Positions 1 to 9,105 of a DNA stretch of 64,000 bases are shown piece by piece; position 1 is the stretch's first letter; every line of letters starts with the position of its first letter. This stretch comes from Synechococcales cyanobacterium GL140_1_metabinner_5_sub. Its GTDB lineage: Bacteria > Cyanobacteriota > Cyanobacteriia > Cyanobacteriales > Chamaesiphonaceae. The stretch lies in the NCBI GenBank assembly GCA_025359065.1, contig JANYHM010000013.1, positions 1 to 64,000 on the forward strand. Reading direction: 5' to 3'. The position numbers and the translations under genes were made by a program. Under the pieces are notes generated by a model, which saw only the letters and a program-made list of their open reading frames with translations, did no database searches and was not told the DNA's origin.

Positions 1-123
1 GCGATGAGTCCATTATTGATTCATGCCTCATCAAAAATGATTGTGGATCAACCGAGAAGAGTTTTGCACATTGAGTATGCTGATAGTTTGGAGTTTAAAG
101 GTATCCAGCTTGCCGTTGCTTAA
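1..123 (+). CDS. Phytanoyl-CoA dioxygenase family protein, C-terminal end (partial)
   Basis: This is the last 40 codons of a gene that begins before the window, in frame 1 and ending at TAA 121-123. The translation contains HASSK, then QPRRVLHIEY, which is the usual C-terminal signature of PhyH-type Fe(II)/2-oxoglutarate dioxygenases. In that family the His lies near the last iron ligand and the Arg near the 2-oxoglutarate site. The substrate cannot be told from this piece. A second member of the same superfamily lies at the far end of the window (62527-63375) in a sugar cluster, but the two are not obviously the same gene type. Confidence 0.7.
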   Translation, partial: AMSPLLIHASSKMIVDQPRRVLHIEYADSLEFKGIQLAVA

Positions 124-125
124 CA

Positions 126-327
126 ATTTCGTTAATGACAAAAAATCTTTGATACGAAGCTAAGTGAGCTCTTCTGCGGCTAGGACAAGAAGCTGACCAT
201 CCTTGATGCCCGCCCATCCCATTTGCGGCACCGTTTTGATCTCATAATCAACAAATTCTCTTGCCAGCCTGCGATTTCCCTACGGGAACGCTCCGCGAAC
301 AATGCACTCATTCAATAGAATTTTCAT
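126..327 (-). pseudogene. Broken DUF5615 (PIN-like) toxin gene, partner of the DUF433 antitoxin
   Basis: The minus strand from ATG 327 reads MKILLNECIV, the typical DUF5615 start with its early acidic residue. After a short foreign stretch containing an in-frame TAG it resumes with EFVDYEIKTVPQMGWAG, then IKDGQLLVLAAEE, which are family core motifs. A second in-frame stop lies at 160-162, and the expected C-terminal block is only traceable in shifted frames. The gene starts one base after the antitoxin stop, as expected for this TA operon type. The first lesion coincides with a palindromic repeat (271-297). I infer loss of toxin function; the far end of the pseudogene is approximate. Confidence 0.72.
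271..297. repeat. Short palindromic cyanobacterial repeat inside the toxin gene
   Basis: The unit runs GCGATTTCCCTACGGGAACG then CTCCGCG. It contains the core TTCCCTACGGGAA, a near-perfect inverted repeat, flanked by GCGA and CGCG. Similar dispersed elements with a TCCC-TA/GC-GGGA core are common between genes in filamentous cyanobacteria. Here it sits in a reading frame, where it adds a TAG stop to the DUF5615 gene. Confidence 0.6.
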
Positions 328-328
328 A

Positions 329-547
329 CTATGCTGCTATAATTGCAAATTGTTTTCCTGCTTCCTCCAGCAAAGCGATGACCTGCTCTTTACTCACAGT
401 GGGAAACCCATCCAAGAAATCATCGATCGACTCTCCCGCCTTGAGATAATCTAGAAGCGTCTGAATCGGAACTCTAGTACCAGCAAAAACTGGTGTACCA
501 CCCATGGTGTTAAGAGACGTACTGACTATCGAACTGTTTTCGAGCAT
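329..547 (-). CDS. DUF433 family antitoxin
   Basis: This 72-residue protein contains MGGTPVFAGTRVPIQTLLDY, the winged-helix core of DUF433 (VapB45-like) proteins, then GESIDDFLDGFPTVSKEQV. The family is the DNA-binding antitoxin partner of DUF5615 PIN-like toxins and is expected to autorepress its operon. I chose the ATG at 547 because family members start at MLENS and an AGAGG-like site lies upstream; the frame stays open to 595. The toxin gene directly downstream is broken, so the antitoxin is an orphan here. It may still act as a solitary repressor. Confidence 0.82.
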   Translation of the reverse strand: MLENSSIVSTSLNTMGGTPVFAGTRVPIQTLLDYLKAGESIDDFLDGFPTVSKEQVIALLEEAGKQFAIIAA

Positions 548-974
548 GAGCCTTTTTCCTCTAAGTGGTGTTCCGATTAGTTTACCAATTTTCACAGCAT
601 GCGGGTGTTACCAATCTAGTTCAGCAATGCAGTCTAACAAGCTGCTTGGAGCGGACTGACAAAGTAAGCGATCTGGTGAATGCTGCTAAACTATTTTAAC
701 TTCGATTTGCCAAGATGCCTGCTTTGGTCATTGAACATAAAATGATAGGCAGGAAGTTTTTGTCCCATGATTGTTAGATATCCTTAAACATCTGACTTAA
801 TTCCAGCACATCCTGCGGATAGTCAGCTCCATCTAACATTAAACTTGTCATGATTAATGGAGTATGTCAAGAGTACTTTTCGTAGTAAGTAAACATACTC
901 TCTATATGGGATTTACTCTAAATTAGTGAAACAAACCTTCTGTATTTATGTTATCGTGGTGACACGTTAGATAG
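548..974. other. Intergenic region with no recognisable gene
   Basis: This stretch separates the DUF433 gene from the stop of the large adhesin gene; both are on the minus strand. It holds only tiny open frames, for example a 25-residue minus-strand frame at 774-851 that I could not assign to any family. The promoter of the DUF433 gene should lie in its left part. I see no RNA gene or clear terminator. Confidence 0.5.
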
Positions 975-3900
975 TTAGCTGTTCTTAAAAACTGCTTTAA
1001 GTACTACGTCATTAAAGTCTTTATCACCACCACCTACTAAATCCTCGAAGCCGAAAGTATTATCTCCCAGTAATCGCACATGATCGTTGGTATCACTGTT
1101 TCCTAAGGTATATGGTGTATAGACATTGCTGAAGTTGCCATTGAGGTTACTGGCGTTAGCATTGGCAATTAAGAAAGGCGCATAGATTGCCCCACCTTGC
1201 AGGACTTTATTGATCGACACCGTTTGTCCATTAGCGACCTCTAAATCAATTCCCGCAATCCGATTTTGGACAACGGCGGCCAGATAACCGGCTTCACCCG
1301 GTTTGATTTTGGCACCAGTAATACTTATAACTGTTCCTTGGGCATCTTCAACTTTATAGAATCCCACGGTATCGTTATAGGCAGCCTCCCGTTTGACAGT
1401 GAAATTCACCTGGACATTTTGACCGGTAAAAGAACTCAAATCTAACAGCTCACTTTCCTTTTCTCCTTGGATACTGGCCACTAAATTTTGATTATTCAAA
1501 GGAGCATTTTGCAGTTGCAGATTTAAAATCAGGTCATCATTCACTTCCACACTACCCTGCTCCCACTTAAGGCGATAACTGCCATTGCTTTCAGTCACCA
1601 CATCCAAAGCCTTCTTGCCAGCGGGGTTAGCTGCATCTAGCGAAAACACCACATTACTAAAATCATTTTTTTGCAAGGCTGCATCTACTGTGCCATTTTG
1701 CACCAGATAAAAGCCTAGCCGATCGCCTGCATTTAATTGTAATTGGCGAGAAATATCCGCAGTGCTCAGCAAATTATCAGCCAGACTACTAAATATTACC
1801 TGACCATTTTGCAGCGCTGCCTGGGCAAAGCCAGCGATATTAGCGGCAATCCCCTTCACTTTATTGGTGCTATCAATTTTAAAGAAGCCCACCTCACTGA
1901 CTTTCTTTGTCTGATTAGCCACCAAAGAGAATTTGGCGATCGCGGTACCAGTGGCACCAGTGATCTGGACAACATTATTGGCATCGGTACTCAAACCAGC
2001 CGGAGTATTAGAAACTCCTGGTGCGCCAGGATCTTGAATTTCTCCGTTTATGGTTAGATCACCATCACCCCGTAAACCATCAACAAAATGCACCACGGCC
2101 TTGTCCGTAAAGCCATCACCATTGGTATCAAACAACTCTGCACCTGTTTGACCATCATACAAAAACTCATAGGCATGAGGAGTCCGATTATCTGCCGTAG
2201 CTCCAAACATCAAATAGGTATTGTAATTACGAGTTTGATCGGCTTTGGCGATCAGGTATTCTACGGTGGTAGCACCGCCATTGGTTAAACCAGTAACTTT
2301 GAATTCAATCGGGTTAGCTAAAGAAGTTAAAGTTTCTGTAGTAATGGGGTTAGCGAGTGAGCGCAAGCCGCTAATTCTTGATCCTGTTCTAGCAATGATA
2401 GTAGCGACACTATTAACGTTTGCACCACCCAAGTTTAAAATTGAGACAACATTTTCTTGCAAACTATCAAGGATGCCATCCAAGTTACCATCACCGCCAT
2501 TGGGAGCAAGATCTTCGATTTCATCATTCACCCCATCTTGATCGGGGGTGGGGTTAGCAACCGTGATGCCAACTGGAGCAATAAATCCACTAGCATTAAT
2601 ATTGGCACCGCGACTGAAGCCTCCAAATTGAATATTGCTGAGCTGCGCAGCAGTAAGTCCGGTGGCGCTATTGCCAAACCGGATGCTTTCACCACTTGTA
2701 CTAGACCAATTCTCGATCGACAATACTCCTGTCCAGTTTGCGGTGCTGCTATTGCCAAAGGCTAATTTGCTGCTGCCGTTGCCTAAGTTGATAGTGGAAT
2801 TACTAGTAACTTGTAATTGATCGAGGGTTTCATTAAAACCACTGAGGTTCAATGTGCCACCATTGAGTATCAGGTCAGCAGCGTTGTTAATTTGCTCATT
2901 ATTACCAAGTTGTAAAACACCGCTATTAACCGTGATAGGCGCATTATTCAAAGCTTCGGTACTAGCAGATTTAGCTAGAAGTAAAACGCCGCCATTAATG
3001 AGGGTATTACCAATAAAGGTGGTCGCAGCATTGCCATTGATCGTCAGTGTACTAGGGTCAGATTTCGCCAAGGTTTTAATGTTGAAATCCAAGGTGGCAT
3101 CATCGACAAGAGTGATGGGGGCGGTGATGTTTAATTGGCCGTTAGGAGATTGGAGCAAGATCGGGTCACGGAAAGTCACACTAGAACTAATATCGATGTT
3201 GCCGGTGCCGTTAGTACGCCCAATAATTATTTTACTAAAACCATTAGCGATCGCGGCCAAATCGGTGGGGGTAAGATCTAAGATATTGACACTTTTACTG
3301 TCCGTACCTCCAACTTGAATTGCCTGAGTAGGTCGATCGGGTTGCAGGGTGATGTTTTTGCCAGGAACCGTCACAGAGTCTATGCCCGCCAGTAGGTTGA
3401 TTTCATCTCCTACTAAGTTGATATTGTTGGGATTGACGGCAAAAACACCGTTGGTAAGATTATTGATGGTTCCTACATCTAGGTTGGTAGTGCCAATGAA
3501 GTTTAAGCCATTGGTGGGCAGTTCATTAATATCTGTAACGATCAACTTGAAATTACTACTTACATCTGGAGTAGTGCCCACAGTGACATCATCCACGCTA
3601 ACTGTCACATCATAGTTAGTTTTAGTCTCAAAATCTAACACCACGCCAGCTTTCAGAAACAGAGATGTACCAATCAACTCGAAGCTACTCACATCGGCAC
3701 CGCTGAGACTGAGAATATTAGTGCCTAATTGGTCATCGGTAATAGCAATATCAGCAATTTTGATAGGGGTGGTAGTGGTGGCATTTTCGGCAATCACAAA
3801 TTGATTATTGGACACACTGCTATTAAAGATGATCGCTGTAGGTGGCAAGTTTGTTTTGACTTCAGTAATAATTCCAGCGATCGCATCAGGGGTACTAATA

Positions 3901-6900
3901 TTGTAAGTGCGACCGCCAAAGATCGTGTCATTGCGACCAGGTAATAGTCTCAGCGTGACATTTTCATCTGTTTCAGCGATCGCATCTGCTGTAGGATTAA
4001 CAACTACTGTGGTGATGTTTGAACCAGCCGCAAAATTAACTGTGCCAATATTGAGAGTGACAACTCCAGATGCGTTACTGCTTAAGGAGTTAGCGCCAGT
4101 AACAATATAGTCAGTGCCAAATGCAGCATTGCCTCCAAAGCCATAATCTACTTCTAAAGCTTCAGTAGTTGAGCCAGTACGGGTAAAAGTGTAAACCAAG
4201 TTCTCGGTTCCGTCTTCGGCAACTTGACTAGGACTAACAGCCAAGCTAATACTGTTATCATCTTGATCTACGATTGTGCCAACTACCGCAGCAGTGGTTC
4301 CAATCGTATACTGACCATTCCCAGCAGGAACTAGAGTAAGTTCAACTGTTTCGTTTCCTTCTATTATTCTGTCTGAAGTAGGGGAAGCAAAAACAGTAGT
4401 CGTATTAGAGCCAACGCCAAAAGTGACAGTATGAATTGAACCAGCGATGGAAGTATTAAGAACATAGTCGCTGATAGCATTTGCTACGCCGCTTAGGCGA
4501 TTTGCTGTCCCACCCACACGGTAAGTTACTGTCAATGGATCTTGAGTAGATCCGGTACGGGTGAAAGTGTAAGCCAGATTTGCCTTAGAGTCTTCGTTAA
4601 CACTGGCTGGATTTACCATTAGGCTGACAGTGGGTGGAGTTACAAAGACAACTGAGCTATCTACAATAGTGCCAGAAGCACTGCTATTACTGCCGATCGA
4701 GTAAGTGGAGTTGCCAACCAAATTCAACACAACCGTTTCATCTTGTTCTACTACGATATCAGCGGCAGGAGTGATTGCCAGAGTTGTGATGGCAGAGTTT
4801 TCAGCAAAAGTGACACTGCCCGTAGTATTAGTAAAACTATTAGCACCAGTTTGATTGTAGTCGGTAGTAAATGCCGCTGTGCCACCGATGTTGTAATTTA
4901 TCGTTAAAGGCTGGGTGATTGAGCCGGTTCGAGTGAATGTATAAACTAAATTCTGTCCACCTTCAACAACACTAGCTGGCGAAAGAGTAACCTCAATAAC
5001 CGGCAATGCAGCACTAGCCTCGGTGATTACACCAGTCACCGCACTGGAAGCACCAAATGCGTATCGTCCATATCCTAAACCGATAACGGAAGGTAATAAT
5101 TCCAAAGAAACCGTTTCATTTCCTTCTAGCAGAGTATCTGGAGTAGGATCAACTCGAACAGTATAGGTACTAGCACCAGGTGCAAAATCAAAAGTTCTAA
5201 CGTTAATGTCGTTGGGGTCAGTAGTAGAAGTACCCAACGTACTGTAGTCAGTATCATTGATCGCAGTACCTGTAATTTGATAACGTACATTTAGGAACTG
5301 ACCAATTCCACCAGTACGAGTAAAAGTATAAGAAAGATTGTCGGTACCACCTTCATTCACACTGGCTAAGTTCAGAGCCAAATCGACAGTTGAGATAATC
5401 GGAACATCTAGAATAGACCCATTTACAGAACTATTATTGCGGATTGCATAAGTTTGACTATCTGCTAAGGTCAAAGAAATAGATTCAGTCGATTCATCGA
5501 TCGCATCTATGAGAGGGATAATTTCTAGCCTTGCAGTGCTAGAATTAGCCGCAAAAACGATGCTGCCCGCCGTGCTATTAAAGCTGCTGGCACCAGTTTG
5601 ATTATAATCGGCACCAAAAGCTGCATCGCCACCGATATTGTAGTTCACCGTCAAAGCATTATTTGTTGAACCGCTGCGCGAAAAATCATAGAATAAGTGA
5701 ATATTCCCGCCCTCAAAAACGATCTGAGGCTCTAGCACAAGACTAATAATTGGGGTTGTTGCCTCAATGATCGACCCCACAACTTCAGTAAAAGTGTTCA
5801 CGGTATAGCCACCAACGCCACCAGCGATCGTATCAAGCTGCAAAATGACCGTCTCAGTTGGCTCGATGACAGAATCGGGAGTTGGGGCAATATCAACAAC
5901 AGCAATATCAGAACCCGCCTGAAAAGTGACAGTACCAACGGTGTTATTAAAACTTGCTGCTCCTGTAACCGTATAATCTGTGCTTAAAGCCGCAGTCCCC
6001 CGCACAAAATATTGAACGGTTAAAGGTGAAGTTGTTGAGCCAGTACGAGAGAAAAAATAGGACAGACTGGTCTGGTCATTTTCACCAACTACGCCGGGTT
6101 GAACGATTAAACTAATCTGTGGTTGAATGATTGGTGAATCAACAATACCGCCAAGCACTGCATTGGGGGTATCTATATTGTATGAGCGACTACGACCAAG
6201 CTGAGGATCATAACGGCTGGGAGTCAAAGTCAATTCAACGGTTTCTAGTGGTTCGATAACGAAATCAGGTCGGGGGTCAACAGACAGAATAACGGTGCTT
6301 ACACCCGCCATGAATGTAATACTCCCAACAGAACCCTGAAAAGAAGAAGATGCACCGCCTACTGCATACACATTATAGTCATCTTGGTAAATTGCTGTGC
6401 CGCCCACATTGTAATCTACTCTTAAAGATTCGGTGGTTGAGCCGGTGCGAGTAAAAGTATAGATTAAATTACCTGAGACATTTTCTACTACCTGTTCAGG
6501 TGAAACGGTCAAACTAATATTGTTGAGGGGAGTATCTTGATCTAAGATAGTTACAGTAGCAGATGATACCGCTCCAACTACATACTCAGAATTGCTTGCA
6601 GGCAACAATTTGACCGTGATTGTCTCATCTCCTTCTACGAGATTATCAACTGTCGGGAAAATGGATCTAGTTGTAGAAGCAGAACCCGCCGGGAAAATAA
6701 TAACTCCACTTTGTCCAATGCCTGTATAGTCGGTATCAAAAGTTGCAGTGCCTTCTGACTGATAATTTACGCTCAACTCTTGGTCAACTACCCCAGTGCG
6801 CGTGAATGTATATACAACACCGTTCACACCATCTTCGTTCACAATACCAGGAGATTCGGCAACTACGCTGATAGTAGGAATCGGATTACTAACCCCCAGA

Positions 6901-7571
6901 GAACCACCAGACAGAAAAACAGCAGAATCTACAGCACCATCGCCAATATCTTGAATAGTGATTACCAATCGATTTTCGGCGTTAGGTAATAAATTTCCCT
7001 GAATGGTAAGGGGTACAGTATATCCATCTAAAACGGTTTGATAGTAGGCCGGATTGGCATTAGACAGGTTAGGAATGAAGTTGGGGCTAAAAGTGTTAGG
7101 GTCATTGCTCGGTGTCAAGCTGTTAACTTCAACTGGGTTTCCATTGTTCAGCTTAGCTAAATTGACCCCATTCAACTCCAAAGTGAGCCGGTCATTAAAG
7201 CTATTTCCTGCAAAATCCAAGAATTCTTCAGAGCCAAAAACATATTTCAAAAAGAGCTGGCGACTTACGGCATCGGCATTGAAGGTGATTTCTAGAGTGA
7301 TGGCATCATTGCCATTCGCTACCGTCCCAGGGCTATTGAAAACAGTAGAGACATTATTTTGATCGCCAGCATTGCCTCCCACTATCCGATCGGCTTGACC
7401 AGTACTCAGTACCACCCCTGAGCTTAAATTCAATGGCGAATCTTGAAATAGACCCACAGCCAGCGGATTACCATTGCTGGTGATCTGAATATTACTCAGA
7501 CCCGTGGTGTCACCTAGCAGGGCAGCTAAGATTTCCGCATTAGTAGGAGATGAAGTAATATTAAAGGCCAT
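975..7571 (-). CDS. Giant secreted adhesin with choice-of-anchor L, eight Calx-beta domains, anchor-U-like and DUF4114 domains
   Basis: This protein has about 2198 residues. The N-terminus (about 1-230) matches the choice-of-anchor L type, with LFQDSPLNLSSGVVLSTGQA. Eight consecutive Calx-beta domains follow (about 235-1270), each opening like VNEDG..LVYTFTRTGS. A cadherin-like segment with DFETKTNYDVTVSVDD comes next. Then come beta-helix, autotransporter-like repeats, and a segment resembling the choice-of-anchor U domain (TPHAYEFLYDG, VVHFVDGLRGDGDLTING). The C-terminus ends in a DUF4114-type FGFEDLVGGGDKDFNDVVLK. There is no classical signal peptide; family members are thought to leave by type I or related routes. 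The role is inferred to be a calcium-binding surface adhesin. I chose the ATG at 7571 because anchor-L proteins begin MAFNI-like; an upstream ATG at 7616 is possible. It is divergent from the TPS genes. Confidence 0.8.
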   Translation of the reverse strand: MAFNITSSPTNAEILAALLGDTTGLSNIQITSNGNPLAVGLFQDSPLNLSSGVVLSTGQADRIVGGNAGDQNNVSTVFNSPGTVANGNDAITLEITFNADAVSRQLFLKYVFGSEEFLDFAGNSFNDRLTLELNGVNLAKLNNGNPVEVNSLTPSNDPNTFSPNFIPNLSNANPAYYQTVLDGYTVPLTIQGNLLPNAENRLVITIQDIGDGAVDSAVFLSGGSLGVSNPIPTISVVAESPGIVNEDGVNGVVYTFTRTGVVDQELSVNYQSEGTATFDTDYTGIGQSGVIIFPAGSASTTRSIFPTVDNLVEGDETITVKLLPASNSEYVVGAVSSATVTILDQDTPLNNISLTVSPEQVVENVSGNLIYTFTRTGSTTESLRVDYNVGGTAIYQDDYNVYAVGGASSSFQGSVGSITFMAGVSTVILSVDPRPDFVIEPLETVELTLTPSRYDPQLGRSRSYNIDTPNAVLGGIVDSPIIQPQISLIVQPGVVGENDQTSLSYFFSRTGSTTSPLTVQYFVRGTAALSTDYTVTGAASFNNTVGTVTFQAGSDIAVVDIAPTPDSVIEPTETVILQLDTIAGGVGGYTVNTFTEVVGSIIEATTPIISLVLEPQIVFEGGNIHLFYDFSRSGSTNNALTVNYNIGGDAAFGADYNQTGASSFNSTAGSIVFAANSSTARLEIIPLIDAIDESTESISLTLADSQTYAIRNNSSVNGSILDVPIISTVDLALNLASVNEGGTDNLSYTFTRTGGIGQFLNVRYQITGTAINDTDYSTLGTSTTDPNDINVRTFDFAPGASTYTVRVDPTPDTLLEGNETVSLELLPSVIGLGYGRYAFGASSAVTGVITEASAALPVIEVTLSPASVVEGGQNLVYTFTRTGSITQPLTINYNIGGTAAFTTDYNQTGANSFTNTTGSVTFAENSAITTLAITPAADIVVEQDETVVLNLVGNSTYSIGSNSSASGTIVDSSVVFVTPPTVSLMVNPASVNEDSKANLAYTFTRTGSTQDPLTVTYRVGGTANRLSGVANAISDYVLNTSIAGSIHTVTFGVGSNTTTVFASPTSDRIIEGNETVELTLVPAGNGQYTIGTTAAVVGTIVDQDDNSISLAVSPSQVAEDGTENLVYTFTRTGSTTEALEVDYGFGGNAAFGTDYIVTGANSLSSNASGVVTLNIGTVNFAAGSNITTVVVNPTADAIAETDENVTLRLLPGRNDTIFGGRTYNISTPDAIAGIITEVKTNLPPTAIIFNSSVSNNQFVIAENATTTTPIKIADIAITDDQLGTNILSLSGADVSSFELIGTSLFLKAGVVLDFETKTNYDVTVSVDDVTVGTTPDVSSNFKLIVTDINELPTNGLNFIGTTNLDVGTINNLTNGVFAVNPNNINLVGDEINLLAGIDSVTVPGKNITLQPDRPTQAIQVGGTDSKSVNILDLTPTDLAAIANGFSKIIIGRTNGTGNIDISSSVTFRDPILLQSPNGQLNITAPITLVDDATLDFNIKTLAKSDPSTLTINGNAATTFIGNTLINGGVLLLAKSASTEALNNAPITVNSGVLQLGNNEQINNAADLILNGGTLNLSGFNETLDQLQVTSNSTINLGNGSSKLAFGNSSTANWTGVLSIENWSSTSGESIRFGNSATGLTAAQLSNIQFGGFSRGANINASGFIAPVGITVANPTPDQDGVNDEIEDLAPNGGDGNLDGILDSLQENVVSILNLGGANVNSVATIIARTGSRISGLRSLANPITTETLTSLANPIEFKVTGLTNGGATTVEYLIAKADQTRNYNTYLMFGATADNRTPHAYEFLYDGQTGAELFDTNGDGFTDKAVVHFVDGLRGDGDLTINGEIQDPGAPGVSNTPAGLSTDANNVVQITGATGTAIAKFSLVANQTKKVSEVGFFKIDSTNKVKGIAANIAGFAQAALQNGQVIFSSLADNLLSTADISRQLQLNAGDRLGFYLVQNGTVDAALQKNDFSNVVFSLDAANPAGKKALDVVTESNGSYRLKWEQGSVEVNDDLILNLQLQNAPLNNQNLVASIQGEKESELLDLSSFTGQNVQVNFTVKREAAYNDTVGFYKVEDAQGTVISITGAKIKPGEAGYLAAVVQNRIAGIDLEVANGQTVSINKVLQGGAIYAPFLIANANASNLNGNFSNVYTPYTLGNSDTNDHVRLLGDNTFGFEDLVGGGDKDFNDVVLKAVFKNS

Positions 7572-7725
7572 GAATATGTCTCGGATTAAATACGTTGATG
7601 ATACTATGAGTAGCATGTTTTTGGCTGGGGAATTTTTGCCACTGCCCTAAAACATTCTTGGTCGCCCACTGCGATTTACTTATATAAACGTCTGTTGACC
7701 AGTCCTTTATTCCCACCCTTGTTCG

Positions 7726-9048
7726 ATGATTGCCAAAATACCTTTAAGTTTTATTGCAATTGTGCTGTCTGGCACATCTGCCGCCCAAGCCCAGATTTAC
7801 CAACCTTCTAACCGTATTCCAGTGGCTGATAATACCTTGGGCACCCAAGTAACAGGGGCAAATAATAACTTCACCATTAATGGGGGTCTCACTCGGGGAA
7901 CAAGCATATTTCACAGCTTCCAAGATTTTTCTGTCCCTACTGGGGGCAGTGCGACCTTCACTACTGCTCCTGGAACTCAGGCCGTGGTGAGCAGAGTAAC
8001 TGGCAATTTGTCTTCAGATATTAATGGCATCGTGAACACTCCGGGAGCCAATTTTTTCTTAATTAACCCCAATGGCGTTGTATTTGGTGTCAATGCCCAA
8101 TTAAATGTGGGAGGTTCGTTCGTGGCTACTACAGCGAACAGTGCAGTCTTGAGTGATGCCAGCGGAACATCTTATACTTTTGGCACCCGCAATATTAATG
8201 ATGATCCACTGTTAAGCGTCAACCAAAATGTTGGATTGAACGTTACTCGCCTCAATTTCTTAGAAAACAGTGCGCCCATTATTAACTATGCCAACTTGCA
8301 AACCAATAACCCCAACCAATACATTGGCTTGATTGGCGGCGATATTACTTTAGACGCTGGTGACGGCAAGGGCAACATCATCGCCCCTGGTGGTCGAGTA
8401 GATATTGGAGGGCTGCGATCGGCTGGTACTGTAGCAGTCAACAATCAAGGGTTTACTTATAACGGCATTGGTAACACAAACATTTCTGTACCAGCCAATA
8501 ATCCATTTTTGCGCAGCGATCTTACGATCATTGATGGAGCCAGAGTGAATGTAGCAACTAATCAACCAGTAAATAACGTTGATCGCTTCTTTTTTCCGAC
8601 GGTGGGCGCAACCGCCAATAATTCAACTTCACCAGGCAGCGTCATTAATATTGACGTGAACAATGTCCGAATTATCAATCGGGTGAGAACCATTCCACCA
8701 TTAAGTAAAGATGTCACCCCCACGGACACCACTGTTTTACCTAACAGCAAACGAGTTGGTTTATTGAGCGATCGAGAGCAGGTAGCTCAATCTTGTGAAG
8801 CTGGTGAAAATAAGCTGAGTTCAACCGGACGCGGTGGACTCCCCACTAATGCTAATGATCCTTTGAGTGGTGATGTCATTTGGCGAGATCCGCGCTCAGC
8901 AGGCGGTCAAAACACCGCCAAAATCAGCGGCGCTCAGTTGCCGCCCCCAGCGATCGGCTGGGCTATGGACAGCCAAGGTAAAGTAGCGCTCTTAGCTGCC
9001 AAGTCTGGAGATATATCGATCGGAGCCAGAATAAGCTGCCCGCAATAA
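7726..9048 (+). CDS. Short TpsA: filamentous hemagglutinin N-terminal (TPS) domain protein
   Basis: This 440-residue protein starts with a signal peptide (about 1-23, ending AAQAQ). A two-partner secretion domain follows, with FHSFQDFSVPTGGSATF, NGIVNTPGANFFLINPNGVV and FGVNAQLNVGGSFVATT. These are the NPNG/NPNL-type motifs recognised by TpsB. The C-terminus has the conserved cyanobacterial tail with a Cys pair and GRGGLPTN...DVIWRDPR. What is missing is the long beta-helical passenger usually found between these parts. It should be exported through the outer membrane by the TpsB encoded 57 bp downstream. The function of such a minimal passenger is unknown to me. Confidence 0.85.
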   Translation: MIAKIPLSFIAIVLSGTSAAQAQIYQPSNRIPVADNTLGTQVTGANNNFTINGGLTRGTSIFHSFQDFSVPTGGSATFTTAPGTQAVVSRVTGNLSSDINGIVNTPGANFFLINPNGVVFGVNAQLNVGGSFVATTANSAVLSDASGTSYTFGTRNINDDPLLSVNQNVGLNVTRLNFLENSAPIINYANLQTNNPNQYIGLIGGDITLDAGDGKGNIIAPGGRVDIGGLRSAGTVAVNNQGFTYNGIGNTNISVPANNPFLRSDLTIIDGARVNVATNQPVNNVDRFFFPTVGATANNSTSPGSVINIDVNNVRIINRVRTIPPLSKDVTPTDTTVLPNSKRVGLLSDREQVAQSCEAGENKLSSTGRGGLPTNANDPLSGDVIWRDPRSAGGQNTAKISGAQLPPPAIGWAMDSQGKVALLAAKSGDISIGARISCPQ

Positions 9049-9105
9049 TAATTACCCTCGACTCTTTTCTTCATAATTAAATATAACTATTAAATTTAAT
9101 AAATC

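Noticed and set aside
774-851. 25-residue minus-strand frame MTSLMLDGADYPQDVLELSQ...
   Set aside because: It is too short and lacks a clear ribosome-binding site or family; it may be a gene remnant, but I cannot support it.
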